A DNA stretch of 64,000 nucleotides, from assembly GCA_900545365.1 (NCBI GenBank), contig UQYL01000006.1, forward strand, positions 1 to 64,000, given 5' to 3'. A program made the position numbers and the translations under genes. This DNA comes from an uncultured Dialister sp. GTDB taxonomy: Bacteria; Bacillota; Negativicutes; Veillonellales; Dialisteraceae. How positions within the stretch are numbered: position 1 is the first letter of the stretch; each line of letters begins with the position of its first letter. The notes below the pieces were generated by a model that ran no database searches, had not been told where the DNA came from, and saw only the letters and a list, made by a program, of their open reading frames with translations. Of this stretch, positions 17,049-22,328 are shown piece by piece.

Positions 17049-18347
17049 TTACTGTTTCAGCACGGGAATGACCGCTCCGCCGTGAGGCATGATGTTCACG
17101 GTGATGTCCGTCTTCCCTTCGGCGGCGAGTTTTTCCCGGGCCATGCGCCACGCGTCTTCCACGGTCTCCGCGGGGATCTGGCCCGTCCTGCGGACGGCGT
17201 CAAAGTTTTCTTTTTTCGTCACCATGTAGATTGTGTATTTGTGAGCCATGCAGAAGAGGTTGAACGCGGCGAAGAAGGGGATGGTGAATCGTTTCCGCAG
17301 GTCCCGCTCCATGTCCGCTTCCGTCTCATAGGCGAAGCTCGCCATAAATTCCGGCGGGTCGCCGATCTCCCGCGCTTCCACGATGGCGATGATGACGCCG
17401 CCTTTTTTCGTGGTCTCCGCGGCGGCGTCGTAGAATTTGCTGCCCTGGTAGAGATTCACGTCTTTCGGATAGCCCCCGGCGCAGGCAAAGGTCACGTCGG
17501 CCCGCTCGGTGTATTCCGCCCGCTGGGTGCGCGCCACTTCCCGCACACCTTCCATCCACGCTTCGTGGGGATCGCCGCCGACGATGCGGCAGCTCTCGCC
17601 TTCCGCATTGATCACGGAATGGATGAGGAAACACGGCGCGAGCATGTCCGCCGCTTCCTGCATGTCGTCGCTCACGGGATTGTCCTCGAGCACGGTGGCG
17701 CGGGTCTTCGGATTCACTCCGCCGCCGAAGGTGTCCGCCAGAGCGTGGCAGTGGTTGCTCTGGATGGTGTCCCATCCCGCCACGCCGGGGAGGATGAGTT
17801 TCCGTCCGCCGCTGTATCCGGCGAAAAGGTGGGTGGTGATGCCGTTCACGAGGATGATCTTATCCGCTTCCGCGGCGTGTTTGTTGATCCACACCGGCGT
17901 GCCGAGTGTCGTCGTACCCACGAGGACGAGGCCGTCTTTATCGCGGCTGTCGTGCTGAATGAGACGAATGCGGCGGGCGGCTTCTTCACCGACCACGCGG
18001 ATGTCTTCCTCGCGGGTCTGGGTGCGGTGTGTGCCCTGGGCGAAGAGGATGGTGATATCTTCGTCGGGAATGCCCGCCAGATTCAGCTCATTCACCACAT
18101 GGATGACGAACTGGTCAGACCGGTTCCACGAACGGGTCACGTCGGCGCAGATAATGCAGACTTTTTCCCCTTTCTTCACGGTCTCCGCGAGCGGGGCGGA
18201 GCCGATGGGGCGGCGCATGGCGTCAAGCGCCGCTTCTTTCACGTCCACAGCGGGCGCGGGGCGTCCTTCGATGATGCTCCGGACACAGTCCTCCGGAATT
18301 TCCACGGACTGCGTGCCCGTGCCGAATCCAAATGTAAATGTTCTCAT
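17049..18347 (-). CDS. larA: LarA-like nickel-dependent racemase (DUF2088)
   Basis: 432 residues from ATG 18347 after GGGAGGAGCC. The LarA fold is complete and the residues that handle the nickel-pincer cofactor in L. plantarum LarA (H108, H174, K184, H200) are all present at H107 (AQGTHR), H173 (ITTHLFAGYSGG), K183 (GGRK) and H199 (IQSNH). LarA interconverts L- and D-lactate; homologues racemise or epimerise other 2-hydroxy acids, so the substrate is uncertain. The cofactor genes larB, larC and larE are not in the window. A paralogue with roughly 70 percent identical residues lies at 18877-20181. An extended -10 element is at 18379-18384. Confidence 0.87.
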   Translation of the reverse strand: MRTFTFGFGTGTQSVEIPEDCVRSIIEGRPAPAVDVKEAALDAMRRPIGSAPLAETVKKGEKVCIICADVTRSWNRSDQFVIHVVNELNLAGIPDEDITILFAQGTHRTQTREEDIRVVGEEAARRIRLIQHDSRDKDGLVLVGTTTLGTPVWINKHAAEADKIILVNGITTHLFAGYSGGRKLILPGVAGWDTIQSNHCHALADTFGGGVNPKTRATVLEDNPVSDDMQEAADMLAPCFLIHSVINAEGESCRIVGGDPHEAWMEGVREVARTQRAEYTERADVTFACAGGYPKDVNLYQGSKFYDAAAETTKKGGVIIAIVEAREIGDPPEFMASFAYETEADMERDLRKRFTIPFFAAFNLFCMAHKYTIYMVTKKENFDAVRRTGQIPAETVEDAWRMAREKLAAEGKTDITVNIMPHGGAVIPVLKQ

Positions 18348-18378
18348 GGCTCCTCCCTGCGGTAAAAAAATTTCTTCC

Positions 18379-18387
18379 ATTATAGCA
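18379..18387 (-). promoter_or_regulatory. Extended -10 promoter of the first larA gene
   Basis: TGCTATAAT on the minus strand about 30 bases before the start at 18347. It lies just after the terminator left by the vanished third larA copy, so this gene is transcribed separately. Confidence 0.55.
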
Positions 18388-18390
18388 CAC

Positions 18391-18453
18391 AAAAAAGGCC
18401 CTCCGGAGAGAGACTTCTTCTGTTTCTTATTTCGGCACGATGACCGCGCAGCG
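18391..18453 (-). pseudogene. 3' tip and terminator of a lost third larA copy
   Basis: Reading the minus strand, 18453-18427 encodes CAVIVPK followed by TAA, which matches the last residues of the intact copies (CAAIVPTLAE and GAVIPVLKQ). Fourteen bases further on, 18412-18391 is identical over 22 bases to the terminator of the second larA gene at 18866-18845. The spacing from stop to terminator is almost the same as in the intact gene. The rest of the gene is gone and replaced by the putative toxin-antitoxin locus. This indicates that larA once existed in three tandem copies here. Confidence 0.7.
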
Positions 18454-18461
18454 AAGAAGAA

Positions 18462-18489
18462 TTGCAAAATCTGTATTTCATGCTATAAT
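18462..18489 (+). promoter_or_regulatory. Promoter of the candidate RNA antitoxin
   Basis: TTGCAA at 18462-18467 and an extended -10 TGCTATAAT at 18481-18489 with a 16-base spacer. Transcription would start near 18496. Confidence 0.6.
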
Positions 18490-18495
18490 CGAAGT

Positions 18496-18560
18496 ACAAG
18501 CAAGTAGACCTTCTAAGAGGTTCACCGGAAAAGCGATGCTTCGACAGGCATCGCTTTTTT
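18496..18560 (+). ncRNA. Candidate RNA antitoxin (RNAII-like) of a type I toxin-antitoxin locus
   Basis: A short transcript of about 65 bases is predicted from the promoter at 18462-18489 to an intrinsic terminator (GCGATGC at 18533-18539, GCATCGC at 18548-18554, then six T). Its body at 18498-18526 repeats, on the same strand, the sequence at 18711-18745, which is antisense to the toxin start region. AAGCAAGTAG is identical, CCTTC follows with one mismatch before it, and TAAGAGG-TTCACC is identical apart from one base. A five-base gap removes the complement of the start-codon area. The RNA can therefore pair with the toxin mRNA at codons 3-8 and at the ribosome binding site. This direct-repeat arrangement is that of RNAII in the par/Fst system of pAD1. 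Confidence 0.6.
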
Positions 18561-18578
18561 CGTGCAATCTTGCAATGA

Positions 18579-18627
18579 AAAAAGAGCGGCAGGCAGTTTC
18601 CCCGCCAGCGACATCCGCTCTTTTTTC
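18579..18627. terminator. Bidirectional terminator between toxin and antitoxin RNA genes
   Basis: AAAAAAGAGCGG and CCGCTCTTTTTT arms with about 25 bases between. It would end the minus-strand toxin mRNA, and a second stem at 18533-18554 ends the plus-strand RNA. Convergent transcripts with shared terminator signals are typical of par-type loci. Confidence 0.65.
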
Positions 18628-18634
18628 CGCCGCC

Positions 18635-18732
18635 TCAGTGCTTTCTCAGCCACCATTTCAGGATGGCAGGAGCGCCGGAGCGATCAACGTTGTCCATACC
18701 AAGACAACAAAAGCAAGTAGCCCTTCGCTCAT
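18635..18732 (-). CDS. Candidate Fst/Ldr-like hydrophobic toxin, apparent one-base frameshift
   Basis: From ATG 18732 the frame starts MSEGLLAFVVLVW, continues TTLIAPALL and stops after 24 residues at 18658. In the +1 frame the same stretch continues AILKWWLRKH and stops at 18635. Adding a single base gives a 32-residue peptide with one hydrophobic span, an IAP motif and a basic, tryptophan-rich tail, which is the layout of Fst-type membrane toxins. Either the toxin is inactivated by a one-base loss, the 24-residue form is real, or the base is missing from the assembly. The Shine-Dalgarno GGGAGG lies in a GAGG-TGAAT-CCTC hairpin that would hide it, again as in par. It is transcribed from a TATAAT at 18769-18774. 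Confidence 0.6.
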
Positions 18733-18768
18733 AAGAGGATTCACCTCCCTTCGCTCGAAGGTATCTTA

Positions 18769-18774
18769 ATTATA
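18769..18774 (-). promoter_or_regulatory. -10 element of the candidate toxin mRNA
   Basis: A perfect TATAAT on the minus strand, about 37 bases before the toxin start; no convincing -35. The 5' leader starts with CCTTCG-AG-CGAAGG, a short stem-loop at the predicted transcript end. Confidence 0.5.
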
Positions 18775-18844
18775 GAACTGATCGTTTTCTCCGTATGTGT
18801 ATCTTTCGTTTCCTTCTTCAGCCGCAATTTTTATATTTCCATGC

Positions 18845-18876
18845 AAAAAAGGCCCTCCGGAGAGAGCCTTTTTGTT
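18845..18876 (-). terminator. Intrinsic terminator after the second larA gene
   Basis: AAAAAGGCTCTCTCC and GGAGGGCCTTTTTT arms on the minus strand immediately after the stop. Its distal 22 bases recur at 18391-18412. Confidence 0.8.
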
Positions 18877-20181
18877 TTATTCCGCCAGCGTCGGCACGAT
18901 GGCCGCGCAGTGTGGCATGATGTTGATGGTGTAGTCTTTCTTGCCCTGCGCTTCGAGCTGCTTCCGCGCGAGCTCCCACGCTTCTTCCACTGTCGCCACG
19001 GGGATCTGGCCGGTCTTCTTCGTCATTTCAATGTTTTCTTCCTTCGTCACCAGGTAAACCGTGTACCGGTGGGACAGGCAGAAGAGGTTGAACGCCACAA
19101 AGAAAGGAATGGTGAAGTTCTTGCGAAGGGCGCTTTCCATTTCTTCTTCCGTGTCGTACTTGAAGCTGCCCATGTATTCCGCCGGTTCCATGATGTCCCG
19201 CGCTTCCATGATGGCGATGATGATGCCCCCTTCTTTTGTGGCCGCTTCCGCCGGGTCGTAGCACTTGCAGCCCTGGTAGAGGGAGACATCTTTCGGATAG
19301 CCGCCGGCGCAGGCGAAGCTCACGTCCGCTTTCTGTTTGAAGGGCACTTTCTGGATGTTGTAGACTTCTTTCGTCCCTTCGAGCCACGCTTCATAGGGGT
19401 CGCCGCCGACCATGCGGCAGATGTCGCCGTCGGCGTTCGTCACGGAATGGACAAGGAAGCAGGGCTTCACCATGTCGCACGCTTCCTGCATATCGTCGCT
19501 GACGGGGTTGTTCTCCAGCAGCGTGGAGCGGGTCTTCGGATTGATGCCGGCGCCGAACTGGTCGGCCAGGGCGTGGCAGTGGTTCGTCTGGATGGTGTCC
19601 CATCCCGCCACGCCGGGGAGGATGAGCTTGCGGCCGCCGCCGTAGCCCGCGAAAAGATGGGTGGTGATGCCGTTCACGAGGATGACTTTGTCCGCTTCCG
19701 CCACGTGCTTGTTGATCCACACCGGCGTGCCGAGCTTCGTCGTGCCCACGAGGGTGAGGCCGTCCTTATCGCGGCTGTCGTGCTGGATGAGGCGGATGCG
19801 GCCCGCTACTTCTTCGCCCACCACGCGGATGTCTTCTTCATGGGTCTGAGCGCGGTGCGTGCCCTGCGCGAAGACGATGGTGATGTCTTCATCGGGAATG
19901 CCCGCCAGATTCAGCTCATTCACCACATGGATGACGAACTGATCGGAATGATTCCATGTGCGGGTCACGTCGGCGCAGACGATGCAGACTTTATCGCCTT
20001 TCTTCACCACTTCCTGAAGCGGAGCGGAACCGATGGGATGACGCATACACTCGATGGTCGCTTCCTTCACGTCCACAGCGGGCGTGGGATTGCCTTCGAT
20101 CACATCGGAAATGTGTTCTTCCGGAAGCATGACGGACTGCGTACCCGTGCCGAAACCGAATTTGAATTCTTTCAATGCCAT
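18877..20181 (-). CDS. larA: LarA-like nickel-dependent racemase (DUF2088), second copy
   Basis: 434 residues with AAGGAGG upstream of the start at 20181. The catalytic and cofactor residues match the LarA pattern: H109 (AQGTHR), H175 (ITTHLFAGYGGG), K185 (GGRK) and H201 (IQTNH). It is closely similar to the copy at 17049-18347 across the whole length, with differences concentrated in the C-terminal 180 residues, where substrate contacts and the inter-domain hinge lie. Two conserved copies suggest distinct substrates or expression rather than simple redundancy (inference). It is transcribed on its own; a TATAAT at 20235-20240 on the minus strand is its likely -10. Confidence 0.87.
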   Translation of the reverse strand: MALKEFKFGFGTGTQSVMLPEEHISDVIEGNPTPAVDVKEATIECMRHPIGSAPLQEVVKKGDKVCIVCADVTRTWNHSDQFVIHVVNELNLAGIPDEDITIVFAQGTHRAQTHEEDIRVVGEEVAGRIRLIQHDSRDKDGLTLVGTTKLGTPVWINKHVAEADKVILVNGITTHLFAGYGGGRKLILPGVAGWDTIQTNHCHALADQFGAGINPKTRSTLLENNPVSDDMQEACDMVKPCFLVHSVTNADGDICRMVGGDPYEAWLEGTKEVYNIQKVPFKQKADVSFACAGGYPKDVSLYQGCKCYDPAEAATKEGGIIIAIMEARDIMEPAEYMGSFKYDTEEEMESALRKNFTIPFFVAFNLFCLSHRYTVYLVTKEENIEMTKKTGQIPVATVEEAWELARKQLEAQGKKDYTINIMPHCAAIVPTLAE

Positions 20182-20214
20182 AGCATTACCTCCTTATGAA
20201 CCAGAGAGCTTCTC

Positions 20215-20242
20215 TTTACAATGATGATTATTTTATTATAAC
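20215..20242. promoter_or_regulatory. Overlapping divergent promoters of larA and the nitroreductase gene
   Basis: Plus strand: TTTACA at 20215-20220 and TATAAC at 20237-20242, spacer 16, pointing to the nitroreductase gene. Minus strand: TATAAT at 20235-20240 pointing to larA. The two -10 elements overlap, so only one polymerase can occupy the site at a time. Confidence 0.5.
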
Positions 20243-20313
20243 ATAAAGGCATCATCAGATAAAAGGAGGCTATACCTGTTTCAAAAGAAATCTTTCGTAA
20301 CAGGAAGTACTGT

Positions 20314-20910
20314 ATGATCGAAGCCATTTATACAAGAAGAAGCATACGCTATTTCAAGGATGAGCCGCTGCCGGAGGAGGCGCTCGCGGAGATCCTCCGG
20401 GCGGGCATGCAGGCGCCGTCCCCGAAGAACCGCCAGCCCTGGCGCTTCCTCGTCATTTCCGGCGCGTCGAAAGAAGCCATGCTCGCCGCCATGGCAAAGG
20501 GCATCGAGCGCTCCGCCGCCGGGGAAGGGCTGCTGACGCCTCTTCCGGGCTACATTGAGAACGCCCGCTTCACGCTCCGCGCCATGGGGGAAGCGCCGGT
20601 GACGGTCATCGCGGTGAATCCTCTCGGCCGCTCCCCGCTGGCGGAATGGACGGCGGAGGACAAGATCAACGAGCTGAGCAATGTGCAGGCCGTGGGCGCG
20701 GCAGCGGAGAACATGGCCCTTGCCGCGGCGGATCTGGGCATCGGGAGCCTGTGGAACGGGAATATTTTCTTCGCCTACGAGGAGCTCTCCGCCTGGTTGG
20801 ACGAGCCCGGCGAAATGGTGCTCGCCATGTCCTTCGGCTACTCCGCCCGCACAGGCCTCAGGCCCCTCCCGCGTAAAAAGCCGGAAGATGTCATCGAGTA
20901 CCGGTCGTGA
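20314..20910 (+). CDS. Nitroreductase family protein
   Basis: 198 residues. The FMN-binding N-terminal motif TRRSIRYFKDEPLPEE and APSPKNRQPWRFLVI, plus the C-terminal GYSARTG, are typical of the nitroreductase fold. These enzymes use NAD(P)H and FMN to reduce nitro groups, quinones or flavins as cytoplasmic dimers. The start has AGGAAG about nine bases upstream. The DUF523 gene follows within nine bases and shares a terminator. Confidence 0.87.
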   Translation: MIEAIYTRRSIRYFKDEPLPEEALAEILRAGMQAPSPKNRQPWRFLVISGASKEAMLAAMAKGIERSAAGEGLLTPLPGYIENARFTLRAMGEAPVTVIAVNPLGRSPLAEWTAEDKINELSNVQAVGAAAENMALAAADLGIGSLWNGNIFFAYEELSAWLDEPGEMVLAMSFGYSARTGLRPLPRKKPEDVIEYRS

Positions 20911-20918
20911 GGCGCGCC

Positions 20919-21341
20919 GTGAAAGTCATCGTCTCCGCGTGCCTTCTGGGCCGCCGCTGCAAGTACGACGGCAGGCACAATAAAAACAGCGCCGTTCTCC
21001 GCTTTCTCGAAGGGAAAGAAGTCCTCCCCGTCTGCCCGGAGAGCCTCGTCATGCCGCCGCCCCGTCCCCCGGCGGAGATCCGGGAAGGGCGGGTCATCAC
21101 AAAAGCCGGCGAAGACCGCACCGCCCTTTTCACAGAAGGCGTCCGGCGGACACTGGCCCTCATCGAAGGGGAAAAGCCCGATCTGGCCGTGCTGAAAGCG
21201 CGGAGCCCTACATGCGGCGCGAAAGAGATCTACGACGGCACATTCACCGGCACCCGCATTCCCGGCGCGGGTCTCCTCGCGGCGGCGCTTCTCGCCCGGG
21301 GCATCCCCGTCATCGACGAGGAAGAGCTGGAAAAGAAATAA
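20919..21341 (+). CDS. DUF523 domain protein
   Basis: 140 residues from GTG 20919. Family members begin at this point (MKVIVSACLLGRRCKYDG), and GAGG lies six bases upstream. A GTG at 20907 overlapping the previous stop is the alternative start. Conserved features are the paired cysteine/aspartate N-terminus, VLPVCPE near residue 42 and LKARSPTCG near residue 91. The cysteines suggest metal or thiol chemistry, but no function is known for DUF523 alone. It forms a two-gene operon with the nitroreductase. Confidence 0.87.
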   Translation: MKVIVSACLLGRRCKYDGRHNKNSAVLRFLEGKEVLPVCPESLVMPPPRPPAEIREGRVITKAGEDRTALFTEGVRRTLALIEGEKPDLAVLKARSPTCGAKEIYDGTFTGTRIPGAGLLAAALLARGIPVIDEEELEKK

Positions 21342-21349
21342 AAGCAGGA

Positions 21350-21378
21350 AAAGGCCGACAAGAAACGTCGGCCTTTTA
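21350..21378 (+). terminator. Intrinsic terminator after the DUF523 gene
   Basis: AGGCCGAC at 21352-21359 pairs with GTCGGCCT at 21367-21374, followed by TTTA. Confidence 0.8.
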
Positions 21379-21507
21379 TCATGCGGTTTCCGCATGCCGG
21401 AGCATGCCATATACATACATATACATATTAGAGAAATTCCGCGCTCCGTTTTACCATAAGGGCAGAAACTGGAAGACAGCCCCGCTGCGCGGGCGCTTGC
21501 CGCGAAA

Positions 21508-21774
21508 ATGCCGCTGACCCTTTCCATGCGCGATCTCTACGGCAGGGAACTCTGCCGCCGCCTCGGCGCGGGGGCGCTTCCGGTATCCGCGCTTCGTTCG
21601 GACAGCTACGCCGTGGGCGATATCGCCTACTGGCCGCCCATGGGCAGCCTCGTCATCCTTTACGCGCAGAACGGCGAACACTTCGAGCGGCAGCACCTGG
21701 GCCGCGTCCTCGGCGATCTGGACGGGTTCGCCGCTTCCGGCGATACGGACGTCACCTTCGCCGCCGCGGAATGA
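21508..21774 (+). pseudogene. Cyclophilin-like fold protein, N-terminus lost
   Basis: The frame from ATG 21508 encodes 88 residues that match the bacterial cyclophilin-like family (LYGRELCRRL, SYAVGDIAYWPPMGSLVILYAQ, LGRVLGDLDGF). Similarity continues upstream of the ATG in the same frame (LEDSPAARALAAKM) back to a TAA at about 21463. The expected first strand of the barrel is found in another frame (LRFTIRA), so a frameshift near 21465 has split the 5' end. No ribosome binding site precedes 21508. Full-length relatives have about 120-150 residues. Probably non-functional, or translated as a shortened domain. Confidence 0.6.
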
Positions 21775-21780
21775 GGCAAA

Positions 21781-21813
21781 TGAAAAGGCCGGCCTCATCT
21801 GACCGGTCTTTTT
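21781..21813. terminator. Bidirectional terminator
   Basis: AAAGGCCGG and CCGGTCTTT arms with flanking A and T runs between two converging genes. Confidence 0.7.
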
Positions 21814-22076
21814 TAATTCTCTTTCCCGCAGATCCGCTTCTCCTCTTCTGTGAAGATCAGCAGTGACGGAAGCTCCACGCCGAGTCCGTCGGCAATATCC
21901 ATAAGCATCGTCAGAGATAGGCCCCCATTGTAGCGGCCCCGCTCGATCTTGCTGAGCGTGCTCTTGCTGATGCCGATCTTCTGCGCAAATTCTTCCTGCG
22001 AAAACGCCCGGATCGTACGGAAATAGGCCACTTTTGCCCCGATACACCTGTAGACCACGTTCCTCTTCTCGTCCAT
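21813..22076 (-). CDS. XRE-family helix-turn-helix regulator
   Basis: 87 residues from ATG 22076 behind GGAAGGAGAA; the frame is open upstream but lacks a second ribosome binding site. Residues 15-70 form a Cro/C1-type helix-turn-helix: FRTIRAFSQEEFAQKIGISKSTLSKIERGRYNGGLSLTML is interrupted only by family-typical loops, and a short acidic tail follows. It is a single-domain repressor with no obvious ligand domain. Its targets are not apparent; the downstream neighbour is convergent and the upstream one is ileS. Confidence 0.8.
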   Translation of the reverse strand: MDEKRNVVYRCIGAKVAYFRTIRAFSQEEFAQKIGISKSTLSKIERGRYNGGLSLTMLMDIADGLGVELPSLLIFTEEEKRICGKEN

Positions 22077-22291
22077 CTGCCGTTCTCCTTCCGGGCGTCC
22101 CCGCGCTCTTCTCTGCCGAATACAGCCAAAAAGCGCATAGATAATACGCATTCCCGCCCTTTCTGTGCGTATCTCGTCTCTTTTATAATTTCTTTCGTTA
22201 TTCCATGCTTTCAATAATTATACATCACCGAAGAAAAAAGGGAAAGTTTCCAAAAAACTGTAAAAAAGAAACCGATCCGCTCCGGCGCACG

Positions 22292-22326
22292 CAAAAACAG
22301 CACCCTTTCGGATGCTGTTCTTTTTT
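22292..22326 (-). terminator. Intrinsic terminator after ileS
   Basis: ACAGCATCC and GGGTGCTGT arms around GAAA on the minus strand, then TTTTTGC. Confidence 0.8.
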
Positions 22327-22328
22327 GC

